40,785 nt of DNA from Dehalococcoidia bacterium (GTDB lineage: Bacteria; Chloroflexota; Dehalococcoidia; GIF9; AB-539-J10): NCBI GenBank assembly GCA_030602785.1, contig JAUVZB010000019.1:1-40785 (forward strand). The letters run 5' to 3'. Position 1 is the first letter of the stretch; the number at the start of each line of letters is the position of its first letter. Both the position numbers and the translations under genes were made by a program. Under the pieces are notes generated by a model. It did not search any database, was not told the origin of the DNA, and worked only from the letters and a program-made list of their open reading frames with translations. This document shows, one piece after another, positions 1-6,338 of this stretch.

Positions 1-68
1 GCTCGGCCATGTCGCGCTGTCGACACGCCGCTCATTATCACCATTCATGGTCGAGTCCCTTGGTGTAG

Positions 69-181
69 GGGCGGACCTCTGTGTCCGCCCGCCACGGGTT
101 TGTGCATCGTCGGCGGTTAGCTGCACCACACCTCCATCTGCATCCATCGCCCCCACCACGGGCAGGCGCAGAGGCCTGCCC
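69..181. repeat. Two REP-like hairpin repeats
   Basis: Two palindromic hairpins lie in the first 331 bases, which contain no gene. The first has 8-bp arms GGGCGGAC (69-76) and GTCCGCCC (83-90). The second has arms GGGCAGGC (160-167) and GCCTGCCC (174-181). Both sit next to GTAG/CTAC trinucleotide-type ends, and similar hairpins recur at 17744-18243 and 18342-18363 with different but self-complementary stems. They look like dispersed intergenic palindromes of the REP type. They lie downstream of the minus-strand gene ending at 332 and could also stabilise or end its transcript. Confidence 0.65.
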
Positions 182-204
182 CTACATTTCGCGCTTCGCG
201 TACT

Positions 205-287
205 CCCGGCCTTCGCAAAATGGCGCACCAACCCTGCCCTACGCTGAGTAGCCTCACCGTCAGTGTGGTTATTCCGACAGGCTCCTA
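205..287 (-). repeat. Left copy of ~84-bp inverted repeat
   Basis: This 83-base stretch is nearly the reverse complement of 40647-40730. Only a few substitutions and a short variable patch separate the copies. The inner edge of each copy begins TAGGAGCCTGTCGG when read away from the window centre. The sharp edge looks like the terminus of a small mobile element or an insertion-sequence end, but no transposase is present. Having the repeat at both ends fits a contig broken at a multi-copy sequence. Confidence 0.75.
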
Positions 288-331
288 GCCAGCCTCCTCG
301 ACTCAGAAGTCCTCCGCCATATCAGCGCCTG

Positions 332-1195
332 CTAGCCGCCGAACAGCGACTTGATCCAGTTGACAAGGGAGTCCAGCAGGCTCTTGAGCTTGTCAAGCAC
401 ACTGCCGGCGGATACGTCTGCTGTCTGACCGGAGCCCTGCACAGGCAAGCACTCGGTCCCTGCGGAATTCCATTCGTAGCCCGCCTCGCAATGACACTCT
501 CCCTGGAAGGAGAATGCATTCGGCGGGCACTGCAGCACCGGCACGCAAGCGGAAAGGTCCCCGTTCCACTCGTAGCCATCGTTGCAGACGTACTGTGAGC
601 CGACGAGGTGCGAGTTGGCGGGAGCCGCACCGGGGACACAGCCACGCTCGTTGGCCTGCGGGTTTCCAGGGTCGCAGGTTTCGCCGGGGTAACAGGCACA
701 CTCCGGACAGTTCCCGCAATCCTCGCCCTTGCCCGGTTCGCACTCCCCTGGCACGATCATTGGACCGCGCGTCAGCGGCCGAAAGGCCAGCGAGTCCATG
801 AACTCCTGCGCCGTGAGTTGCTGGCTCATGAACGCCGCACCGTCGGACGGCGCACCGGAGACCTGCATTATCTGTCCGTCGTCGAAATACTGGATGACGA
901 CGCCCACCTGTGCCGCGGGCATCTCCTCGGATACAACCGCGAGGATTGTGCCGACCTTCTGCAGCACGTCCACAACGCTGTTCACCTCTGCTGCAGGCTG
1001 CTCGTATTCAATGGCGACCTCGCTACCGGATGTTGCGACGGACGTGACGGCAATGCCGGAGGTCATCAGCCTGTTCGTGATTGTTGCTTCGTCACCCTCC
1101 GCGCTGACCACACCCGGAGCGAGGAGAGATGCAAGAAGTACGAGAGGCAGCCAGGCTGCCAGAGATGCTCTGAGATATCGACGTATACTACTCAT
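332..1195 (-). CDS. Secreted Cys-rich protein of unknown function
   Basis: This encodes 287 residues. The ATG at 1195 is chosen over longer options because AGGAGAGG lies just upstream and the protein then opens with a typical signal peptide (MSSIRRYLRASLAAWLPLVL, cut near VVSA). Residues 30-145 are a mixed domain I do not recognise. From about residue 150 there is a Cys-rich stretch with EGF-like or disulfide-knot spacing (CEPGKGEDCGNCPEC, CNDGYEWNG, CHCEAGYEWN). The C-terminus is a short amphipathic segment (KLKSLLDSLVNWIKSLFGG). It starts 8 bases after the stop of the caspase-like gene at 1204, so the two are very likely co-transcribed. An extracellular or surface role is inferred from the signal peptide and cysteines; no enzymatic motif is visible. 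Confidence 0.85.
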   Translation of the reverse strand: MSSIRRYLRASLAAWLPLVLLASLLAPGVVSAEGDEATITNRLMTSGIAVTSVATSGSEVAIEYEQPAAEVNSVVDVLQKVGTILAVVSEEMPAAQVGVVIQYFDDGQIMQVSGAPSDGAAFMSQQLTAQEFMDSLAFRPLTRGPMIVPGECEPGKGEDCGNCPECACYPGETCDPGNPQANERGCVPGAAPANSHLVGSQYVCNDGYEWNGDLSACVPVLQCPPNAFSFQGECHCEAGYEWNSAGTECLPVQGSGQTADVSAGSVLDKLKSLLDSLVNWIKSLFGG

Positions 1196-1203
1196 GACCT
1201 CTC

Positions 1204-3378
1204 CTAAGGCTTGACCGATTTCACCGGGGTTGCGCTCCCGGGCAACTTGCCCTTGTAGCCCCAGTACGTACCGCCGCTGCGCAGCAGGTAGTCCCGCATG
1301 CTCATATCGTCGAGCGAGTAGCACGAGAACATGTAGACATAGTCCAGGTTCGGGTGCTCAACCCTGTCCGCGAGTATCTTCTCAAGCTTGTCCTTGCTAT
1401 CGACCCACTTGGCCGCATAGGAGCCGTACTGGCACACGCCAAGGAATCCCTTGTCCCACTTGCCGGTCATTGCGATTGCAGCCTTCACGCTATCGGTTCC
1501 TGACGTGGCAGGCGCCACCTCAAGTGTGGGGGTGCCGCCCGGGTCCTCGCCATGACCCGCGTACGCGAAGGCCATGGTTGATGGGCGCGAAAGGTACGGC
1601 GCAATCTCGTTGATATGGTACACGTAGATGTTCGGCGGTACCGTGTAGCCCATGGAACTGTAGAGCTTACGAATACCCGCGATGTCGTCGGACGCCCACC
1701 ATTCGTGGTACCATCCCAGCCCCCTGGAAATGAACACGTAGGCGACTTTCGGGCTGCACATCGTGTCCGGGTTGCGGAAGTCGCTCGAGGGGTCACAGAT
1801 TTCTTTCGGACCACACTTGCAATCCTCAGGACAGTCCAGACAGTCTTCAGTGGGAGCTTTCTCCAGGTCGCCACAGCCGGATATCAGTATCGAGCCCGCC
1901 CCGTCGGGCAGGCCGTCCTTGGTGGCGGTGATCTCGACCTTGAGCTTGCCTTCGGCAATCGTGTCACCACCAGGCGTCTGGCCCCAGGGGAACGTCCACG
2001 GAGCCTGTCCCATGGGGTCAGTCGTGCCGGAGAGTGTCGTCGACCTGCCGGAGTCGGTGTATGTCGCGCTGCCATCGAGGGCTGCGCCCTGCACCGGCTG
2101 TCCTGAACTGTCCTTGACGGTGATGGTGCAATAGACCGTGTCGCCGATAAGGTAGAGGTCCTTGTCTGTCACAATCTCTACGGACATCACATCCCCGACC
2201 GTGAACGTCGTACTGGCAGTCGCCGACCCTGCAGTCGACCCGGTTGCGGTAACCGTCACGTTGAAGGTTGCATCTCCCGCATCTGCAGCGATGGGATATT
2301 CAACACGGTAGTCGCCTGACCCATCGGCCGTCGTAGACATGGTTGAACCGGACACATTGACCACGACCGCTGCGCCCGGCACGCCGGCGCTGCCGTCTGT
2401 AACGCCACCCTGGATCACCACGGTGTCGCCCGGCGTGTAGCCGTCCTTGTCCGTATCAACGGTGACCGACAGTACCTGTATCTCACCAACGTTGATGCTC
2501 GTGCTCTCAGTTACGTCGGGGTAGCCGGGTGACGATGCCGTCACCGTGATGGGATAGCCCACCATTCCGACATCGCCGGGGATGGCGAAGCTCACACTGA
2601 AGTCGCCCGCACCATCCACCGTAGTGGAGAATGGCGTGCCTGCCACATCAACCGCCACCGAGGCTCCCGCAAGCGGCGTGGAGTCAGATGAATCGGTCAC
2701 GTTCCCGCTGATGACAACCGTTTCTCCGGGGGCGTACGAGGTGCTGAACGGAGTCAGCGTGAGCGCGATGGTCTGCGGGTCATAGTTGGCCAGGACCTTC
2801 TGCGCAATCGCGTTTGCGAACAGGTCGTGACGCCTTTTTCCATCATCCCAGGCTTCCTCGAGCTTGGTGCAATAGTCCAGCTTGACCGAGCTAACGGTTA
2901 TCTTGAGGCCCGAGACTGAGAAAACACTGGTGCCGCCAATCTCAACCATGTTGCGGTCCAACTGGTTTACGCCAAAGTCAGTGTACCCGTCCTCGCACCT
3001 GCTGTAGCAGGGTCGCGCAGGGCGCGTCGTATCCCAGAATAGCCCACAATCAGGATACGTACACTGGGTACATCCAGCCGTAGCCGTCTCAAAGCTTATG
3101 TCAGCAGTTGGCGAGAGGCGGGAGATCGCGACGGTGAAGTCGATCCACATGCTATCGATATCAGACGTGCCCCTGTACTTCCCCTGGAGGGCGATGTTGC
3201 CGTCAGCCGAATTGTCGATGATCTGCAGGATCTCGAGGCCCATCGCACTGGCCTCCGACTGGTCCAGCAACAGATACTCGTAGGGCCCCGCGGCAGATGC
3301 CTCCGAAGGCATTGCCATCGGTAGCGCGGCAAAAACGAACGCCAGAGGGATAGTCAGCCATCTAACTCTGTGTGCCAT
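1204..3378 (-). CDS. Secreted Ig-like repeat protein with C-terminal caspase-fold peptidase domain
   Basis: This encodes 724 residues. The start at 3378 follows GGGAGAGAA and gives a signal peptide (MAHRVRWLTIPLAFVFAALP, cleaved near SEASA). Residues 30-200 hold an unknown domain with several cysteines. Three Ig/MG2-like repeats follow at about 205-300, 310-400 and 405-495, seen as SYAPGETVVISGNVTD, DGYTPGDTVVIQGGVTD and DLYLIGDTVYCTITVKD. A Cys-rich linker (CGDLEKAPTEDCLDCPEDC) runs from about 500 to 545. The last ~180 residues look like a clan CD (caspase/gingipain/CHAT) fold: His609 in AYAGHGE and Cys686 in YMFSCYSLDD each follow a hydrophobic strand and match the dyad arrangement. Peptidase activity is an inference from this dyad; the cleavage target is unknown. 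Confidence 0.82.
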   Translation of the reverse strand: MAHRVRWLTIPLAFVFAALPMAMPSEASAAGPYEYLLLDQSEASAMGLEILQIIDNSADGNIALQGKYRGTSDIDSMWIDFTVAISRLSPTADISFETATAGCTQCTYPDCGLFWDTTRPARPCYSRCEDGYTDFGVNQLDRNMVEIGGTSVFSVSGLKITVSSVKLDYCTKLEEAWDDGKRRHDLFANAIAQKVLANYDPQTIALTLTPFSTSYAPGETVVISGNVTDSSDSTPLAGASVAVDVAGTPFSTTVDGAGDFSVSFAIPGDVGMVGYPITVTASSPGYPDVTESTSINVGEIQVLSVTVDTDKDGYTPGDTVVIQGGVTDGSAGVPGAAVVVNVSGSTMSTTADGSGDYRVEYPIAADAGDATFNVTVTATGSTAGSATASTTFTVGDVMSVEIVTDKDLYLIGDTVYCTITVKDSSGQPVQGAALDGSATYTDSGRSTTLSGTTDPMGQAPWTFPWGQTPGGDTIAEGKLKVEITATKDGLPDGAGSILISGCGDLEKAPTEDCLDCPEDCKCGPKEICDPSSDFRNPDTMCSPKVAYVFISRGLGWYHEWWASDDIAGIRKLYSSMGYTVPPNIYVYHINEIAPYLSRPSTMAFAYAGHGEDPGGTPTLEVAPATSGTDSVKAAIAMTGKWDKGFLGVCQYGSYAAKWVDSKDKLEKILADRVEHPNLDYVYMFSCYSLDDMSMRDYLLRSGGTYWGYKGKLPGSATPVKSVKP

Positions 3379-3453
3379 TTCTCTCCCTGTCTTGCATGCA
3401 ATGTCAGCCGGGTTCTCCTGCAGGCACCCTGCGATCAGCCGCCGCACAGCGTG

Positions 3454-3483
3454 AGCATGACGCGGGCAGTGCGCTCATGTCAA
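3454..3483 (-). promoter_or_regulatory. Candidate promoter for the caspase-like/Cys-rich gene pair
   Basis: On the minus strand a perfect -35 TTGACA (3478-3483) is followed after 18 bases by a weak -10 CATGCT (3454-3459). It lies about 75 bases upstream of the ATG at 3378 and would drive the 3378-332 gene pair. The -35 is convincing and the -10 is poor. Confidence 0.45.
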
Positions 3484-3537
3484 ACCCTCCCAGGACTGCG
3501 GCTCTCCCCTCCAAAGTGCAAGGGAGAGAGCAAACTT

Positions 3538-3555
3538 CGCATCTGTTCAGATGCG
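3538..3555. terminator. Palindrome downstream of the 49-residue acidic protein gene
   Basis: CGCATCTG and CAGATGCG form a perfect 8-bp inverted repeat with two bases between. It lies 60 bases past the stop of the small gene at 3615 and upstream of the candidate promoter at 3454-3483. No long T-tract follows, so it may be a weak terminator or a protein-binding palindrome. Confidence 0.35.
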
Positions 3556-3614
3556 CACGGGACGGAGATACCATCATGCAAGGAATGCTGCTTTCTCAGA
3601 ACCTTTGATCGAGA

Positions 3615-3764
3615 CTAGTCCCCGTCATCTCCGCCACCGTCGTCGCCGTCATCATCCTTGTCATCGTCGGGCTGTTCTTCGCCCGGATGGAGTCTTTCCC
3701 AGTCCTCGTCATTCATCCGCTTCCCCTTCCTCTTCTTGCCAAATAGATTGGATAGCATACCCAT
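3615..3764 (-). CDS. Small acidic protein, 49 residues
   Basis: A consensus AGGAGG lies 7 bases before the ATG at 3764 and supports this short gene. The product has a basic N-terminal third (MGMLSNLFGKKRKGKR) and a very acidic, Gly/Asp-rich tail (PDDDKDDDGDDGG). It has no signal peptide or transmembrane segment. It lies between a lipoprotein gene (3849) and the caspase-like gene (1204), all on the same strand. I do not recognise the family. The charged, probably disordered tail could bind divalent cations or a basic partner, but that is only a suggestion. Confidence 0.62.
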   Translation of the reverse strand: MGMLSNLFGKKRKGKRMNDEDWERLHPGEEQPDDDKDDDGDDGGGDDGD

Positions 3765-3848
3765 TGCTCGCCTCCTTAGAATCACCGTGCACGGGCCCTG
3801 AAGTCAGGCTCCCTGCTTCGTCTCTGAATCATGTCGCGGCTCGCCACG

Positions 3849-4355
3849 CTAGCACAGCCTCCCGGTCTTGACGTAGGAAATGCGCAGTTCTTGTTCTCCC
3901 AGAGTGCCCGTCAACTGTATCATCTCATCCACCTCGGGCACGTAGTCCGAGAAGTTAGCGCCGGTACGCGTCAGCAGGTAGCGACCCTCTTCCTTGCCCG
4001 CCACATCCAGTCCCACGCAATGCTCCAACGCTTCAATCTCGACTCCTCCAAGGAGGAATGGCTCATCGCATCCGTTAGTAACCTCGAGAATGCCCCCGTT
4101 GCAGTTGTTCACCTCGATGACCAGGTTGTCGAGCTCCGGCTCCACCTTCAGGTCCGTAATCACGCTCTTGCCGAAGCAACCCCCCATCGGCGCCAGTCCC
4201 CAGTATTCGCGGCACCCGGGGGCAGGGCTGTCCTTCACCAGCACACATCCCGACGCAGTGCATGCGAACAACAGCAGAACAAGAAGAGGCAGTGCACGCC
4301 TGCGCACGGTGCGGCCATCGCGTCTTCCGGCAAGCGGTCCTGTGCTGTTCCTCAA
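3849..4355 (-). CDS. Predicted lipoprotein of unknown function
   Basis: About 168 residues. A basic N-terminus and hydrophobic stretch (LPLLVLLLFACTASGC) end in a lipobox (TASGC), so the protein is probably lipid-anchored outside the membrane. The mature part has several cysteines (CREYWG, GGCFGKS, NNCNGG, NGCDEP) that could form disulfides. The likely start is the TTG at 4355, four bases after the stop of the lipoprotein gene at 4360, with GGAG about 10 bases before it. No other start gives a full signal sequence. The tight spacing indicates translational coupling within one operon. I do not recognise the domain. Confidence 0.75.
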   Translation of the reverse strand: MRNSTGPLAGRRDGRTVRRRALPLLVLLLFACTASGCVLVKDSPAPGCREYWGLAPMGGCFGKSVITDLKVEPELDNLVIEVNNCNGGILEVTNGCDEPFLLGGVEIEALEHCVGLDVAGKEEGRYLLTRTGANFSDYVPEVDEMIQLTGTLGEQELRISYVKTGRLC

Positions 4356-4359
4356 TCCA

Positions 4360-4884
4360 TCAGACTCCGTGAACCAGTTCCAGGGTGACGTGAGTCACGC
4401 TGTCTCGCCCAACCTCGACGAATACATCCGCAGAGTAGCTCTCGTCCCTGTAGAAGGCCCGAACGAAGTACGTGCCGGGCTCCAGGTCTATGTGCCAGTA
4501 GCCATTCTCTCTCGACGTCAACTCAGCAACCTCTTGTCCGGACTCATACGAAGTCCTCTCCGGCTGTCCTGCCGCCACCTTGTAGGTCCCTGATTCCACC
4601 GCCTGATGGATCAGGATTGAAGCTCCTTCGTACGTCTGCGGTGTCGCTTCCTCCGAAAGGAACTCGTCCTTGTCAACGACAACACCCTCGACGACTCCCC
4701 TGTCAGGCTCCGGGTCTAAGCCCTCCTGCTCCTGTGCACCGGTGTCTGTGACCCCGGGCTGACTGCACGAGGCGCCTGCAAAGGCCAGAACGGCCACCAG
4801 AAGGACCGGTAGCGCCAGCCTGTGCGTACTCGTGCGATGTATGAACGGCAACAGATTCACCCGGAGGGAAGCTTGTCTCTGCAT
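4360..4884 (-). CDS. Predicted lipoprotein with carboxypeptidase-regulatory-like domain
   Basis: 174 residues starting at the ATG at 4884. The N-terminus (RLALPVLLVAVLAFAGASC) ends in a lipobox GASC. After a linker rich in Glu, Pro and Gly, residues ~65-174 form a beta-sandwich-like region: RGVVEGVVVDKDEF, then GYWHIDLEPGTYFVRAFYRD. That Gly-x-Tyr-plus-PGTY pattern is typical of carboxypeptidase regulatory-like or prealbumin-like domains, which usually act as structural or adhesive modules on surface proteins. The start lacks a strong Shine-Dalgarno site. It is the first gene of the 4884-3615 cluster and has a candidate promoter at 4909-4938. Confidence 0.75.
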   Translation of the reverse strand: MQRQASLRVNLLPFIHRTSTHRLALPVLLVAVLAFAGASCSQPGVTDTGAQEQEGLDPEPDRGVVEGVVVDKDEFLSEEATPQTYEGASILIHQAVESGTYKVAAGQPERTSYESGQEVAELTSRENGYWHIDLEPGTYFVRAFYRDESYSADVFVEVGRDSVTHVTLELVHGV

Positions 4885-4908
4885 GGGAGCTCGATTGGCT
4901 CGCAGTGA

Positions 4909-4938
4909 ATGTTACCGTTCGCGCTACCGTTGCCGCAA
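4909..4938 (-). promoter_or_regulatory. Candidate promoter for the lipoprotein cluster
   Basis: On the minus strand TTGCGG (4933-4938) is separated by 18 bases from TAACAT (4909-4914). It lies 25 bases before the ATG at 4884. The match is moderate. Confidence 0.45.
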
Positions 4939-5177
4939 CCTTGGATTCGAGAGGAGCAGAGAGCAGCGTCAATCGGCTGACGGGGAAGTCATCACAGCCG
5001 GGAAGCCGGGCAAGCGGCAGCACTTGCCTTCGGGCCGAAGGCCTTCGAGGGCATGCGCAGTCGGCAAAGACAACAACGGGGCTAGACCTGCGCCCGGCAG
5101 GCAATCGCCATGAGCACAGCAGCGCACGTCAGTTGTAGAGGGTGCTGCAAATGAAGATGAGAGGAACGGTCGAGAGC

Positions 5178-5330
5178 AAAAAGAAACCCCAAGCAACCTT
5201 ACCAGGCGGGTTAGGGCCTGTCCCTCTGAGCTTTCGCCTTGCCCACTCCCACCATACGGATACAGTAGAAGCGTTTCAGCTATTGCCTGCTGGGCCTTTG
5301 GCCTTTCCCCTGAGCTCGATTGCTTGGGGT
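5178..5330 (-). ncRNA. Unrecognised structured small RNA, ~153 nt
   Basis: The region 4885-5536 has no credible protein gene but contains a self-contained RNA gene on the minus strand. The predicted start (~5330) falls right after a good promoter. The 5' end CCCCAAGCAA (5329-5320) is perfectly complementary to TTGCTTGGGG (5196-5187), giving a 10-bp helix that closes the whole molecule. This is followed at once by TTTCTTTTT (5186-5178), as in an intrinsic terminator. Inside are further helices: CGCUUCUAC pairs with GUGGGAGUG around a small loop, GGCC-AAA-GGCC, and CAGGC/GCCUG. The closing strand can also pair locally (AACC/GGTT), so two conformations are possible. I see no SRP, tmRNA, RNase P or tRNA signature. 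A 6S-like regulator is one option because of the end-pairing and size. Confidence 0.65.
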
Positions 5331-5337
5331 AATTGGT

Positions 5338-5366
5338 AAGCTAACATGCCAGGGTCCTTCTGTCAA
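5338..5366 (-). promoter_or_regulatory. Promoter of the small RNA
   Basis: On the minus strand a perfect -35 TTGACA (5361-5366) is followed after 17 bases by -10 TAGCTT (5338-5343). The expected start, about 7 bases later, coincides with the first base of the closing helix of the RNA at 5330. Confidence 0.65.
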
Positions 5367-5536
5367 GAATTCCCTGTTCGTGGGGCAGAGAATCTCCCGG
5401 GACAATCTCGGATTCCGCACCCCATTGCCACCACCATGGACACCGCACACTCAGCGCCGACACCCGGTCCCGGGCACAGATAATCGCAGGGAACAGGAGA
5501 AGAAGCGGGTACGATTGCAGCGGAGAGGGCAGTGAG

Positions 5537-6166
5537 TCAGTCGCTGAGCCGGCCACGCAACCTGGAATCCAGGAGCCGCCGTATCCGCCGGCCATCGGGA
5601 GGGTGGGTGAACTCGGGTCTGTCCCTGAAGCCGGAGTCGCGCAGTTCGCGGAGGGTCAACGCCATCACATCCTAGCCCACGTAGCGGGCTGCAACCCTGT
5701 CGGCTTCGTATTCGGCGGCCCAGCTCATGGCGGCAGCAGAAAGCACGAGCAACGCACCGCCAAGGACGAGGCGCCCGACAGTGGGAAAGCTCACAGCCAG
5801 ACCTGCGGCCACGCCCAGCACAGCCGCGAGCAGGCAACCCATCAGGAGGAGTTCCCAATGCCGGCACTTGAGGTGGGCCAGTTCATGAGCCAGCACGCCC
5901 TCCAGCGCGCCCGGCGACAGCTTCCTCGCCAGCGCGCCTCCCAGCCTGATACGCATGCCCCTCCGTCCGCGAATCGCGCACAGCGCCCTTGCGCCCAGCC
6001 AGGACGGGGCAATCTCCACAGGGAAGCTTGTATCGAGCCTCACGTTCATGCGGTCTGCGAGTTCAGACAGGCTCCCGGGAACATCGCTCCAACTCAAATC
6101 AACGACATCGTTGCCTTTTCCTGATGGGCCGGCGACGTGAAGCCTGATGATGTCCTGCCAGGTCAT
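5537..6166 (-). pseudogene. M48-type zinc peptidase interrupted by an in-frame amber stop
   Basis: The gene starts at the ATG at 6166, eight bases after GGAG. The translated part has the M48 zinc motif HELAH in LAHELAHLKCRHWE, then two hydrophobic segments, then the third ligand region EYEADRVAARYVG. A TAG codon at 5672-5674 stops it after 164 residues. The same frame then continues for 44 more codons (DVMALTLRELRDSGFRDR, HPPDGRRIRRLLDSRLRGR) to a TGA at 5537-5539. HPPxxxRIRRL is the usual C-terminal motif of M48 peptidases, so the stop interrupts a once complete 209-residue gene. The truncated product keeps all three metal ligands and might still be active. Membrane location is inferred from the hydrophobic segments. 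A sequencing error or a recent nonsense mutation (GAG to TAG is one step) are both possible. Confidence 0.75.
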
Positions 6167-6293
6167 AGTTGTTCTCCAGTATACATCGCCTGCACAGGCC
6201 GCCCGCCTTCGGGGCGGCGGCCACTCAAGACCACGCCTGAGGCGATGCCCTGCAGTGTGAGACGGCGTCCATAAGTTCCTCTCAGCACAAGAA

Positions 6294-6322
6294 GAGGGGG
6301 TGGGACTATTTCCCACCCCCTC
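6294..6322 (-). terminator. Intrinsic-type hairpin after the alpha-2-macroglobulin gene
   Basis: GAGGGGGTGGGA (6294-6305) and its exact complement (6311-6322) form a 12-bp stem with a 5-base loop. It begins 17 bases past the stop at 6339 on the minus strand. The bases after the stem on that strand (TTCTTGTGC) are only partly T-rich, but the stem is very strong. Confidence 0.7.
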
Positions 6323-6338
6323 CCAATGAAGACAGAAG

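Noticed and set aside
5178-5330. SRP RNA or tmRNA
   Set aside because: The conserved SRP tetraloop region and the tRNA-like ends of tmRNA are not present.
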